Shown here one piece after another: positions 10,683 to 41,790 of a stretch of 47,500 nt of DNA (position 1 is the stretch's first letter; the number at the start of each line of letters is the position of its first letter). The stretch covers positions 2,294,088 to 2,341,587 of the forward strand of contig RPFO01000156.1 of the NCBI GenBank assembly GCA_009746045.1. The letters run 5' to 3'. The DNA is from Mesostigma viride (lineage: Eukaryota; Streptophyta; Mesostigmatophyceae; Mesostigmatales; Mesostigmataceae). Made by a program: the position numbers and the translations under genes. Under the pieces are notes generated by a model. That model saw nothing but the letters and a program-made list of their open reading frames with translations. It was not told the origin of the DNA and ran no database searches.

Positions 10683-11980
10683 CTATCCCGGGGGAGCCCG
10701 GGGGGTCTTCCACAGTTTCTTGTTGACATAAAGGTCCCCGCCCCGCCAGTACACGTGGGGCCTCTCGGGGCTGGACTTGTGGCGGATGAAGTCGGGCCAC
10801 TGGTCGCGGCGTTGCTGCTGCTGGGCTGGCGTCAGGTCGTCGTCAAGCGACCAGGGGGTGTTCACCACCTTGTTGCATGCGGCGAGAGAGGAACCGAGCT
10901 CGGGCTGCGATGTCGCTGAAGGTAAGGACCACTGGAGGGGGCCCAGCCTTGTCCCGTGGATGGGGCAGGCGGTAGGCGCCCTGCAGTGCCGTTCCTTGCA
11001 GTTCCATGGGCGCCAAGAGCTGTTTCCTGAGCTCGTCCAGATGAGAGTCTGGGGTCTCCCCCGGCGCCTTGTCGAAACGCCTGAGGATTACCCGGCAGCG
11101 GCGACGGTCGCGGTCAGCGGCCTCGCGGCGTACGTCTTACAGCTCGTGGAGCTTGGTGGTGATGGCGGTGGTGGTAGAGGTTGCCTGGCTCTTGAGCAGG
11201 TCAGCCCAGGAGGCGCGAGTCGAGGGGTCATCGCTGGCCCTACCGCCAGGTTGGGCGGTGATGGTGGCAGTTCGCTCGGCGATCTCGAGCTCGGGGACCT
11301 GCGTGGCCGGGGCGTCTACCTTGGTAGCAACTGCCTCAAGTTTCACGGTGCCTTGGCCGACTCAGCCTTCCACCTGGTTAAGGCGGGTGGTCACAGTGGC
11401 TGTGGCCTCGGAAACCTTGGTGACAATGTGCTCTTGCGTAGCAGTAAACTGAGGCTGGAGCTTTCGTGCGACTCTGGCTTCAATTTTGTTGACCTTGGCC
11501 GCGAGAGTGTTGAGTGGGCCGTCAGGCGCATTCAGGGCGGCGAGCTGCTCAGCAATTGGCGCCAGCTGCTCCACCACTGCAGCTCAGATGGAGTCCGTGC
11601 TGCTGGAGGTGCCGCTCTGCGAGGATGCGGCAGCTGCTGTGGCTGCCCGTCTGCGCTCGTGCAGGAGGCTCTTAAGGCCAGCGTAGCCTATCAGGGGAAG
11701 TCCGGGGCGTTGCAGCGCAGGTAGCAGCACATGATGACTGCCTTCAAGTACGCCTCCGATTCTTGAAGCAGCCATTCCCAGTTGGGCTTGGTGACCTTGT
11801 CGCCAGGAGTAGGCAGAAAATTTTCGTCATGGCGGGCCAGGAACTTGATAACATCGTCACATTGTTCCTTCGTGAGCGTACAGATTTCCAAGATGCAAAC
11901 CCCCCGCTGGCCGGCGCCGAAGCGGCCGACATTCCATTGGGTATGGGAAGTCCATGAGCATGCAGCACCCAAAACCAAGT
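10683..11980 (-). pseudogene. degenerate LINE-type ORF1 (gag-like) remnant
   Basis: Read on the minus strand the region is coding-like but broken. An N-terminal stretch (CTLTKEQCDDVIKFLARHDE, then an Ala-rich segment) is followed by coiled-coil-like heptads (MVEQLAPIAEQLAALNAPDG; NTLAAKVNKIEARVARKL), then an RRM/C-terminal-domain-like part (RVILRRFDKAPGETPDSHLD ... VVLTFSDIAARARFLSRRMQ) and the hallmark end DDDLTPAQQQQRRDQWPDF ... VYWRGGDLYVNKKLW. That order (coiled coil, RNA-binding domain, DDxLTxxQ motif, WRGxxLxV) is typical of ORF1 proteins of non-LTR retrotransposons. In-frame stops after STDSI, NQVEG and LHEL, plus at least two frame changes, mean it is not functional. No adjoining ORF2 is seen, so it is an isolated fragment. 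Confidence 0.7.
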
Positions 11981-12242
11981 GCGCTGACCGGTAGCTGGCG
12001 CCCTGGATACTGCAGCAGCAGCATGGCATGACTATGGTGTCTGATACCCTGATAGGCTCCACTGCACGCATTGCCCAGGAGACAACCAGTTGAGGCAAAA
12101 AAACTGATCGAGGCACCCTGGCTATTCACAGAGCGCTAAAGCATGCCCTCTTATCGGTCATGGTCAGCGTTGTGGGCATCAGCATGGAGGTTGTCCTTGT
12201 CTGAATAATAGCACGGAATGACACACCTCAGGTCGCAGGCCT

Positions 12243-15200
12243 TCATGGATTCCCCAGGTACTTTGACCTTATCCCTGCAGGGTCCAGGATGACGTGCTTG
12301 ATGTTCTCGCGTCGCCACGTGTACGTGACGTGCACCATGCCATCGCCCGCCTGTATGACCGCGGGGTAGGAATACTCGAAGTCATGGTCGCCGCTGTCCT
12401 CCAGGGTAAGCACGCGCTCCCAGATCTCACCCGCGTTGTCCGAGACGGCCACCGCGAGCACGCCTCGGCCACCCTTTTTGAAGGAATGGTTGTAAACCTG
12501 CACCGTTTAGCACAAGACCATGCACACAGAAGCTTCAACCCCCCCCCTTACATCCGACATTCTATAATCCTCCGACATTTTCTGGTATTCATCTCTTGCA
12601 CTGGCTCCTCTTGGTTGTAACCATGAGAGATATTGTAGAGACATATTGCAGAGAGACAAATGCAGAAATAGAAAGATAGAGGCAACCACCATTGAACCCA
12701 TGACTAGCGCCGTTCATGTAAAATCGCATGTCATAGTTGATCTACTTGTCCACGGATGAGAACAGTGGCGGCGCGGGCCAGCAGACCACGGTGTTATCGG
12801 TGAGATATCACCAAGGTGTTATCGGTGAGATTGGACCAAGGTGTTATATGTGAGATTGGACTAAGGCGTTATATGTGAGATTGGACCAAGGTGTTATATG
12901 TGAGATTGGACCAAGGTGTTATATGTGAGATTGGACCAAGGTGTTATATGTGAGATTGGACCAAGGTGTTATATGTGAGATTGGACCAAGGTGTTATCTG
13001 CAGACTGTAAGAGCTATCTGCGAGATTAATAGTACATTTGTGATGGCCATTACAGTCATAATGTACATAGTGAATTACAGACCTAGTGATTCTCCGGATT
13101 TCTGGACTACGTTGGTTGTCCCAATGATAGTGTACATAGGGACGATCCTAGAGTTCAGCAGCACATGCAAACTCAATTACAAGATGGAATTCCGAGAAGC
13201 TTCGTGGCACTGCACACTTTCTAATCGCGCAAGCGGCAGCATACAACTCACGTGGTCCTTGTGCTGCTGCACACAAGGGCCCCTGTGGTACTAGGCTTGC
13301 TGGTGCTTTAGTCCCTATCATCCTTGGATTGTAGATAACCCTGGCGAGCCATGGCATCTAATTGAACCCTCCGCCACGGGCCTGGGCATCCTAGTAGTTG
13401 ACCCTCCGCCATGGGCCTAGGCATCCTAGTAGTTGACCCTCCGCCATGGGCCTAGGCATCCTAGTAGTTGACCCTCCGCCATGGACCTAGGCATCCTAGT
13501 AGTTGACCCTCCGCCACGGGCCTGGGCATCCTAGTAGTTGACTCTCCGCCACGGGCCTGGGCATCCTAGTAGTTGACCCTCCGCCACGGGCCTGGGCATC
13601 CTAGTAGTTGACCCTCCGCCACGGGCCTAGGCATCCTAGTAGTTGACCCTCCGCCATGGGCCTAGGCATCCTAGTAGTTGACCCTCCGCCATGGGCCTAG
13701 GCATCCTAGTAGTTGACCCTCCGCCATGGGCCTAGGCATCCTAGTAGTTGACCCTCTGCAACGGGCCTGGGCATCCTAGTAGTTGACCCTCCACAATGGG
13801 CCTAGGCATACCAACAGTTGGACCTTCAACAAGGACGGAAACCGGCCCTTCTTGCAAAGCCGTAGTCCCATGGGCCTAGGCATGCCACTAGCAGCCGGTT
13901 GCTACCCGTACAATGTCGGCGCAGGAGCGCTTGACCAGTGAGCTATTACGCCCTCTAACAAAGTAGGGATATAGTGAGCTATTGCGCCCTCTATCAAAGT
14001 AGGGATATAGTGAGCTATTACGCCCTCTATCAAAGTAGGGATATAGTGAGCTATTACGCCCTCTATCAAAGTAGGGATATCGTGAGTACCGAGTACACAC
14101 ACACAGGACCCCCCCCACACAGGACCCCCCCCCACACAGCACCCACCCCCCCACACAGTACAAGTAGCGGGACGAGTACCAGGACCTACCGGTTCACCCG
14201 ACCTGACGAGGTTTGAGACTTTCCCGGACTCCCAGTCCCCATAATCGCGGACAAGCCATTACTTGGTACCGGTACCGTCATCCGTCACATCGGCCAAGTG
14301 TCCGGCACTCCCGGTCCCTGTACTCGCCCCTTTGGCAAATCTCCGGTACCTTACTACGGGTCCCTGCACCCGTGCAGACGCTGCGTGCCTGGGCAGGCGC
14401 TGGTCCCAGTACCGGCTCTTCCCCCCCCCCGCTCCAAAACCCGGGATCCGACTCTTGTGGGCACTCACCAGCAGCACGCGGCCGTCCCTTAACCGCACGG
14501 CGTCAAGGCCCGCGTTGGGGCAGGGCACCGAGGTCAGCACGGCAGGCGACCACGTGTGACCCTGCCGGGAAGGCCGGGGTGGTCGGGTGGGGGGGTGGAG
14601 GGGGCGACGCCCAAGCAGTGGGTGGGTAAGGGGGTAATGCGCAAGCAATGGATAGTTTGTTAACTATGCCATCCGTGGACCCATTAGGCAGCCGTTAGTG
14701 GGCTTGAAAAATCTGGCCTTGAAGGCCATGCTTTCACTCGAATACTGCTAGTCCTATCCTACTGTACTAGTACTCGTTGGCATAAGGAAGAAGTACTAGT
14801 ACAATAGGATTTCTCCCACGAACATAAGGAACTTCGCAATGGTGATCAGCCGACGCATCAACTGGTCCTGCTTAAAGTGAAGAAACCCGAGAGACCGCAT
14901 CCCTCGGATGCCGTGACTGTCAGGTAGCAGCTGTACTGCGATGACCCAAGGGCGGACACGAGCACAGGAACACTCAGGCATTGCCCGTGTTCCAGAATTG
15001 AAGTCACTCCACTTAGAAAAAGCCACTGGTAGCAGTGCTTGCAAGTGGCCTAGTAGAGCCTTGCCTGATCCCAGGATTACTATCTCAAGAACAAGCATGC
15101 AGCGTCTGGCAGACACAATGCTTGCCTCGCCCCTGATGTACTACCCCTGATCTCTTGGTGACTTGGTTGTCAGGAGCAGCCCCTATGGAATGACCTCGTT

Positions 15201-18200
15201 CCATCTACAAAGGATGAGATCTATACGTCGTGACGATAGCCCAGGTTGCAAGTATCGGGCCGGGTATTACTGGGTCATAGAAACACCATAGGACATTTCA
15301 GTCATGTGTTGGTTATTTCATGGATCCACAGCACAATTACCTGGTCCATCCGAGCGGACGGTACGGACACAGTATGAATGCTACTTGAAAAGAAACACTC
15401 GCAAACCGCATGGTTGATTACTACCTGGTCGTAGGAGATGGTATAAGACAGTACTAACCGTACCATTAACACTCCTGGCCGACTGTTACCTGGTTATAGG
15501 AGATGGGCGACACTGTACTTATTATCCTACAAATAACACTCACAAAGCCACCTGGCCAATTGTAGTGGTGCCTGGTTGTAGGAGATGGCCGACACTGTTC
15601 TTATTATCCTACAAATAACACTCACAAAGCCGCCTGGCCAATCGTAGTGGTACCTGTTGTAGGAGATGGCCGACGCCATGACATGGTACAACATAGTACT
15701 AATTATTCTAGTAGCACTCCTCAGTGGCCAAGTGTTACCTGGTCATACGAGATGGCCGACGCCATGACATGGTACAACATAGTACTAATTATTCTGGTAG
15801 CACTCCTCAGTGGCCAAGTGTTACCTGATCATACGAGATGGCGGACGCCATGAAGCCTTTCCGTGTCCTCGCCACCATGACCACGTTGCCCACGTCATCG
15901 TTGAACAGTGACGGCTGCAAGCAAGCAAGATAAAAACAAACACGAACAACATGACGCATGTTTGATGGCGGTCGAGATACGTGACAGGCGGTAGAGATAC
16001 GTGACAGGCGGTAGAGATACGTGACAGACGGTAGAGATACGTGACAGGCGGTAGAGATACGTGACAGACGGTAGAGATACGTGACAGACGGTAGAGATAC
16101 GTGACAGACGGTAGAGATACGTGACAGGCGGTAGAGATACGTGACAGACGGTAGAGATACCGCAGAGAGACGTGCGGAGTTGGACGCAGAAGAAAGGGCA
16201 AGCAGGCTTTAAGGCCATGTGCAGTAAAGGCTTCCATGAAGTTGAGACCAGGCAGTATCTTCAGCACGTGCCAGCTGTCGTTCGTCACGTTGCGAACCAA
16301 TAACGCACCGCCGACTGCACTGCACGGCATCAGAACCCTGGGATACCTTGGGCTGTTGTGCAGGCATGCCAGGGGATGGTGTGGTTTGGGCGCCAGCTGT
16401 TGAGGCATGCGCTTAGCGCCTGTAGCAGCGAAAGCACCGGGAGTAGACTTCATAATACTGGCAGATCAATCCTACCCGTTTAGGACAAACGACTGTCTTT
16501 CTTTCAACCTGATGCTGGCATCCGCAGCAACACAATACACATAAAGCCTTATTCAGACCTACGAGTCTGCCAATGTCTCAGCATTCAACTCATGTGCATG
16601 ACCGTGGCATGCCGCTCAATGGGGCCATGGCTTTGTCAGTATAAGCATGCAGCAAGTAGCACCACCACAACGTAGCCACACGGCGGGAATATCCCACCAC
16701 CAAGCATTCGAGTGCCTCTGCACCCAGCATTCGAGTGCCTCACCACCCAGCATTCGAGTGCCTCTGCACCCAGCATTCGAGTGCCTCTGCACCCAGCATT
16801 CGAGTGCCTCTGCCAGGGATCAGGGGCCTACACCATTTGCCCACCTGGATGATCTTGCCGTCCTGCACGCATGGGCCCACGCCCTTGCCTACATAAACAT
16901 GCAGCGACGAGCATCACCGCACCCGTAAGCACCCACCTGGATGATCTTGCCGTCCCGCACGCATGGGCCCACGCCCTTGCCTACATAAACATGCAGCGAC
17001 GAGCATCACCGCACCCGTAAGCACCCACCTGGATGATCTTGCCATCCCGCACACATGGGCCCACGCCCTTGCCTACATAAACATGCAGCGACGAGCATCA
17101 CCGCACCCGTAAGCACCCACCTGGATGATCTTGCCATCCCGCACACATGGGCCCACGCCCTTGCCTACATAAACATGCAGCGACGAGCATCACCGCACCC
17201 GTAAGCACCCACCTGGATGATCTTGCCATCCCGCACACATGGGCCCACGCCCTTGCCTACATAAACATGCAGCGACGAGCATCACCGCACCCGTAAGCAC
17301 CCACCCGGATGATCTTGCCATCCCGCACGCATGGGCCCACGCCCTTGCCTACATAAACATGCAGCGACGAGCATCACCGCACCCGTAAGCACCCACCTGG
17401 ATGATCTTGCCATCCCGCACGCATGGGCCCACGCCCTTGCCTACATAAACATGCAGCGACGAGCATCACCGCACCCGTAAGCACCCACCTGGATGATCTT
17501 GCCGTCCAGCTCAATGGGCCCGTGCCTGCTCCACGTCCTCCCATTATCCTTCGTCTCCTCCACCCATGCGCTCCTGCAGCGTGTACGGCGTGGAGGAAGA
17601 CGCCCCACCGCCCTCATCCTTCAATTCAGGTACAGAATGTGATGTTAGCAATGCGTGATGTGATATACACGCTGCTCAAGTACACAAAGAAGATCACATC
17701 ATGCCATGGCAGAGTGAAACAAGCGAACGCACGGAGGCAAAACTAAGCACTTCGACAAAGAGCACAACATAAAGTTGTGGAATAGGGCTGAAAGGGAACC
17801 AGATGCTAGAAGTTGTGGAATAGGGCTGAAAGGGGACCAGATGCTAGAAGTTGTGGAATAGGGCTGAAAGGGGACCAGATGCTAGAAGTTGTGGAATAGG
17901 GCTGAAAGGGAACCAGATGCTAGAAGTTGTGGAATAGGGCTGAAAGGGGACCAGATGCTAGAAGTTGTGGAATAGGGCTGAAAGGGAACCAGATGCTAGA
18001 AGTTGTGGAATAGGGCTGAAAGGGAACCAGATGCTAGAAGTTGTGGAATAGGGCTGAAAGGGAACCAGATGCTAGAAGTTGTGGAATAGGGCTGACAGGG
18101 AACCAGATGCTAAGACGGTTCTGCAATGGCTTCTCTTGCTTACTATGAACCCAATCAGCCAGGTCGATGAGTGATGATACCACTCTAGGCAAAAATGTTC

Positions 18201-20776
18201 AGCCACACCACCCTACAGCTTGGCATATGTGAAGGAGATAGCCGCAGCACAAGCACGCCGCTGGCAGCGCTGTGTGGGATCCCCGCACCGGCCTGGGTGA
18301 TAAAATTAGGTTAGTCGGGTGCTAAAAAGTAAGAGAAGAGATGCAAGGGGAATTGGTTAGTTGGATGCAATACGTGCACGGTGGGAGTAGCCGGATGTAC
18401 AATGCTCCCGTGCAGCCCACCAGTGCTTGGTCCTGCGGTCCCTCCTCTCCACACTGCACACATGCCTCCAATCCGTGTTTGTTATCCACACCGACCCAGT
18501 GCTGCATCCCAGTCCACCAAGTCCTTCATCCATGGCAACCTGCCAGCGCTTGTTGCCGAGCACCTTCACTAACCCTCGTCCCATGCCCCTCACCGGTGCA
18601 AGCTCCCATGACCCTTGCTTACCAATGTGACTCTTACCTACTCACTATATATATACATATATGGCCTGAGTCCCATCAAGCGACCAGTGCAGACGTCCCT
18701 CCCTGCTGCATGCATGCCTGCTATCGACATCATTCATTATAGAGTCCACAAACTAGGGACTATCTATGCTTGCCGCAATAAAATCCAACCACCCTGTGCA
18801 CACAATGCTCCCATGTAAGCCACCTGTGCTTGTCCCTGTGCACCGTCTTCTCCCCGCTGCATACATTCCTGCTATTCACAAAACACCTTGAAGTGCTGTA
18901 GAACATAATAGATAATACATAATCGTTTGCCATGCGGCCACCTCACCAGTGCTTGGTCCCGTGAACGTTCTTCTCCACGCTGCTGGGCGCCAGCAGCGTG
19001 CCATCGGCGAGTTGCAGCGGCTTGTTCTTGGCGGGGCCGATGATGTTGGGGGGGAGCGACTCCTGGGGGCCCCAGGACAGTCCCCCGTCGGTGCTGCGCC
19101 GCAGGTAGCCCTTCCACATCGTCGGGTTCTTGCCAATCTGCCAGCAATGCCCGCAGGGTTGCCCATCAAAGAAGAATTATGTGCATCTACGGCAAATTAT
19201 CGTAACTTTCGTAAACATAACTCTAATCACCATAACTCTGATCATCATAACTCTTATCATCAGAACTCTAATAATCATAAGTCCAATTAGCACAAACCTT
19301 TCCAGGAGCATGCAGACAGCCCTTCCACGGCGTCGGGGCCTTTCCTATCTATCTGCCAGCCACGAAGAAAAGCCCATTGAAATACGCACGAATCACCATG
19401 GACTTGGACCTTCCCGAACTGCCAGCTATACTAGTAGGGAAAAAATAACACGTCGTTTACAAAAATTATGTCATGATTGGGTTACGCATCTGCCCATCAA
19501 GTTTCATATCTGCCAGCTGCATTGGGGTTGCCCCAAACAGGGGCTCACACGTTTAAAAGGCTGCTATGAAACAAGGTTACTTTGATTATTAAGGGGGATA
19601 TGCTACACTGGGCTTAGTACTTCCCTACCTGCCAGCCCATGGGGTTTCCCATAAAAAAGTCCGATTAACAAACTTCTATGAAAATAACCTTGAAGGGGTT
19701 GACGGGCCTTCGTTTCACAAGGGGAAGGGGGGTCTATTTTTGGAACTTTGGTCCTAAGTTGATGTCAGGGATGCAAAATGGATGGGGTGATGGCTGGTGG
19801 GATGGGCATGCAATGCCAACCCTTGTGCATGGCACTTGAGCTTCAAATGCAAGCTTGGAATGCATCAGCTGTGCGTGAGCTCAGAATGGGGCGTAGGTTG
19901 CAGCAAAGACGCGAGGACGGGTCCAGGCGTTGCTTCCAGCATCGCACCCAGCATTGCACCCAGCACTGCACCCAGCATCGCAGACGCTGGGGGACTGGCC
20001 AGACGCGCCTAATCAACGTGATCGGGAAGTGACTAAAAAGAGTCGTGTCCCATGATAGCAAGGCGAGCTTAACCATGATACACGAATTTGTTGTGTGCCA
20101 TGCGAGAGTGCTGTGTGTCGGTTAGATACGCAACCAAAATTACGCTGATGGTGCATGCAGCTCTGATTGTTCTACCATCCCTTGATGGCCATGTACTCCA
20201 AGAGGATTATGCAGAGGCGACTCTCAAAGCAAGAATGTAGGAATTGTTAGTGATTCAGCGTACCTTGTAGAACAAGAGGATTTCTCCGTTCTTGAGCTTG
20301 GCGAGCACAGGGTTCCACAGGGGCAGACCGTTGGGAGCCACCAATTGCTGCGGTTCCGCGGACCAAGCGTCCCCAACACGACGGGACAGCCATATGCCGA
20401 CGTCGGCGTGGCCCTCGAACGTGCCCGCAAACCATGCGGCTAAAAACACGCCAGGCTGAGCCTCGACAATCGTGCTGGCGTGGTGGGACGGTTTGTGAGG
20501 CTTTCGCGTCATGATCATGCCTTTCCAAACAATGCAGGTTCCGTTTTCCGTAGTGGCATCCCCTTCATCCTCCGGGTCCGAACTACCAGTTGTTTTGCTT
20601 TGAGCATCTAAATCGGGCACGGCCACTCTATGTTTTTCTCCCAGCCATCCTGGCAAGCGCTTGTCCCGCGCCTTGGCGCGAGCATTTACAATAGAGACAT
20701 GCTGCAGACAAACTGACAGCACTACAATAAGGACCTTCACAGCCAAAATGCGCGCCGGCATGTTGCCCGTTTGCAT
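12243..20776 (-). CDS. secreted sialidase-like BNR/Asp-box protein
   Basis: Six exons on the minus strand: 20776-20264, 19137-18947, 17573-17489, 15914-15825, 14561-14469 and 12497-12243 (stop TGA). All are GT-AG, the phases agree, and the product is 408 residues. It starts with a hydrophobic signal peptide (about residues 1-32, core ILAVKVLIVVLSVCL). The body matches the sialidase (BNR_2-type) beta-propeller: HHASTIVEAQPGVFLAAWFA, EGHADVGIWLSRR, LWNPVLAKLKNGEILLFYK, then PCPNAGLDAVRLRDGRVLL joined to VYNHS. Four Asp boxes (SxDxGxxW-like) are visible: S186-W193 STDGGLSW, T242-W249 TKDNGRTW, S290-W297 SYDQGHTW (split by the exon 4/5 junction) and S343-W350 SDNAGEIW. Members act on glycans outside the cell or in the endomembrane system. 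Green algae are not known for sialic acid, so the true sugar substrate is open. Introns of 1.3 to 2 kb are filled with satellites. Confidence 0.9.
12790..13003. repeat. 25-bp minisatellite, about 8-9 copies
   Basis: Units of GGTGTTATATGTGAGATTGG plus ACCAA lie in the last intron of the sialidase gene. The first units differ (ATCGG in place of ATATG). Confidence 0.92.
13374..13815. repeat. 35-bp minisatellite, about 12-13 copies
   Basis: Units contain GGGCCTAGGCATCCTAGTAG and TTGACCCTCCGCCA. Two variant classes (CATGGGCCTAGG and CACGGGCCTGGG) occur in runs, which suggests block amplification. Sialidase intron 5. Confidence 0.93.
13936..14085. repeat. 36-bp minisatellite, 4 copies
   Basis: Units contain AGTGAGCTATTACGCCCTCT and ATCAAAGTAGGGATAT. 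Sialidase intron 5. Confidence 0.92.
15421..15824 (-). repeat. tandem copies of the sialidase exon 4 3' end and donor
   Basis: The genuine exon 4 end (GCCATCTCGTATGATCAG/GTAACAC, ending at 15825) is followed in the intron by about five diverging copies centred near 15740, 15655, 15575, 15490 and 15425. They keep the GGCCGACGCCATGACATGG or TAGGAGATGGCCGACACTG core and a GGTAACAC-like donor. Spacing is about 65-90 bp. Confidence 0.85.
15966..16160. repeat. 18-bp minisatellite, about 11 copies
   Basis: Units of AGATACGTGACAGGCGGT or AGATACGTGACAGACGGT. The unit is a multiple of 3, so an open minus-strand frame with a six-residue period results; it is intronic (sialidase intron 3), not coding. 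Confidence 0.93.
16695..16812. repeat. 23-bp minisatellite, about 5 copies
   Basis: Units contain CATTCGAGTGCCTCTGCACC plus CAG, one unit being shortened. Sialidase intron 3. Confidence 0.88.
16842..17488 (-). repeat. 92-bp satellite of exon 3 end plus 5' splice site, 7 copies
   Basis: Seven units start at about 16842 and every 92 bp after it (16934, 17026, 17118, 17210, 17302, 17394), and the eighth coincides with the real junction at 17489. On the minus strand each unit carries an exon-like stretch ending GGCAAGATCATCCAG followed by GTGGGTGCTTACGGG, that is, the exon 3 terminus (DGKIIQ) and its donor. The remainder is intron sequence. Confidence 0.95.
17765..18112. repeat. 38-bp minisatellite, about 9 copies
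   Basis: Units contain GTTGTGGAATAGGGCTGAAA and GGGAACCAGATGCTAGAA. They lie upstream of the exon 3 acceptor in the sialidase gene. Confidence 0.93.
18395..18860 (-). repeat. copies of the sialidase exon 2 3' end and donor
   Basis: The true end of exon 2 with its donor (about 18930-19000) is echoed at about 18793-18855, 18655-18720 and 18400-18470. The copies share CCACC(A/T)GTGCTTG(G)TCC, a TCTTCTCC(A/C)CGCTGC block and ATGCTCCC(G/A)TG. They are diverged and not coding. Confidence 0.7.
19310..19645 (-). repeat. copies of the sialidase exon 2 5' end and acceptor
   Basis: The acceptor of exon 2 (CTGGCAG at 19144-19138, followed by ATTGGCAAGAACCCG) is echoed by ATCTGCCAGC-type words at about 19350, 19427, 19510 and 19640. 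The 19320 copy also keeps GCCCTTCCAC and CGTCGGG from the exon. Here the 3' rather than the 5' splice side was copied. Confidence 0.55.
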
Positions 20777-22618
20777 GGAAAATGTTGTGAATATTCACAT
20801 GTTCACATCACCATGGGTTGTGGGTCAATGCAGCTACTTCGAAGGCAGCATCCAAGGAATTCAGGTAATCCTAGATTCATAACTAACCTAATAATAAGCT
20901 CAATTCTAAATTCCCATTATCATCCATCTCTCTCTCCACCTTTGGACCACATTACCGCCAAAATGATGTCTACCGAGATGGAGTCAATTGCTACGTCACT
21001 GCTTGGTCCGCGGTCTGCAGTAAAAATATGCTTACGTAAATCTTCTATCTTTTCGCTCGCGCGCGCATTTTTATTCGGCCTTGGTTTGGCACGTTCGCAC
21101 TTGGCACACGCACTTCTTTCTAACAACGTCACGGCAATTAATATCGCGAGTTCGCGACGTCGCGTCATAAAACACACAACAGCACGGGGAGAAGTTACTT
21201 ACCGGAAACACAGAGTACAATAACCGTATGTTAGTTGCCATTTCATCTTGTCCAGTACGCATGTACGCCCGCCACGTAGCGGTACCATGATCGCTGGACG
21301 CACTGCGTCCGCCCACATAGCGCGCGTGTGAGCTGACGAGGCAATGCGGATGAGCTGGAGACCAGTAGAAATTGGTGACAGGGATAGATCGTGCAGGCTC
21401 CTATCTGAAGCAGGCTTTCCTGGGCGAGACCTCGTGGCACGCATGGTCGTTATAACCACACTCGTCGACATTGGCCATGGCAGCAATCGCGTGATGTTAG
21501 TGTATGGCCCCGCCGCTGCCAGAGAATGCGTGCCATGAACGGCCATCGAGCCTGCTTTTTTAGCTATCGTAGCGCTCGTTTTTGGCGGGGCCAGACCATA
21601 ATATCGGCGTCGGGTTGCTAGTTGGTTTTATAAAAGGGAAATCGCAGACTGCCATGTTCAATAAAGGCTATCCCTGTGGGAACTTGTGAGAGAGGGGGTT
21701 CGGGAATCCAGACGTCATATTCTGATAGACTGCAGCTCGGAATGGCGTCTCTGCAAGGCCTTGCAAATGTACGAACTTGTGGCGCTCCTACCTAATTCCC
21801 ACGTGCCACGCTTGACCTAGACCAGCCACACGCTCACGTACAGCATGCCACGTTCCTCCCCGTACTTGAAGGGATGTCCTGTAATACTAGATTGCCGGCA
21901 TGAATGTTTAGCCACGTTTGGTCGCTATGTTATTCACTTTTGTGCTAGGCATGAGCAGGCGCGCAGTGAGCATCTTCAGTAGTGCCAGCAGCTGCAGTCG
22001 CGGGGCCATGAGCACCAAGTATTAGATTTTCCAGCAAAGCCTGCATGCCAATTGCCGGCCGCGCCAACTGCCCTCTGCCTCGCGTTTAGGTTGCTATGCT
22101 GGAGCTCGCTGTGTTGCGCCCTGGCGCCTCCCTTCCATCGCCTAGGTAGCCCCTGCCCTGGTTCCTAATGAATGTTGTGATTGAACGGTGCCTAGTAACG
22201 CTTCCCGCTCTTGCTGGCGTGTGGCCTGTGAATGGAGTAGCTGTTCACGCACCCCTGGTGCTCCCCTGTCCCGTCCACTGTCTTCAAGTGACCCTTGTGG
22301 CCACGGTTTCTAGTCCCGTTGGCATTGTTGCACAGCAGGAACTACGGCTGCTTTCCTTCCATGTCTTGTTTTCCGACCCACCAATTTTTTATGGCCAGTT
22401 CCTTGTGTGGTTAACTCCTTGCTCTACCTTACCCGTGTTTCCTGATTATTTCTTTGTTCTTCTGTCGCCTTAATATCTCTATTAAATTATATTTTGACAA
22501 TTAATAGGCCGGCAAGACAGCACCCCACACAGGGCCCCAAAGCTCGACCGCACGCCAGCATACCTCCCGCACGCATGGCACTGCCGCACAGCACGCGAGC
22601 CACGGCCCGTCGTCACGC
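20777..22618. promoter_or_regulatory. divergent intergenic region, sialidase / KEA3
   Basis: This stretch lies between two genes transcribed away from each other. Short open frames occur but none resembles a known family or has matching splice context. KEA3 5' exons may lie here: a candidate acceptor ending in TAG at about 22506 precedes a frame that is open into exon 1. Confidence 0.45.

Positions 22619-41790
<19,172 letters not shown>

Noticed and set aside
12785-14085. Regularly spaced repeats that could be mistaken for a CRISPR array
   Set aside because: Units are directly adjacent without unique spacers and lie in an intron of a eukaryotic gene.
15821-16453. Minus-strand frame of 210 codons with RLSRISTACHVSLPSVTYLY-type repeats
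   Set aside because: It is the 18-bp intronic array plus chance open sequence; the real exon there (15914-15825) uses another frame that continues the sialidase fold.
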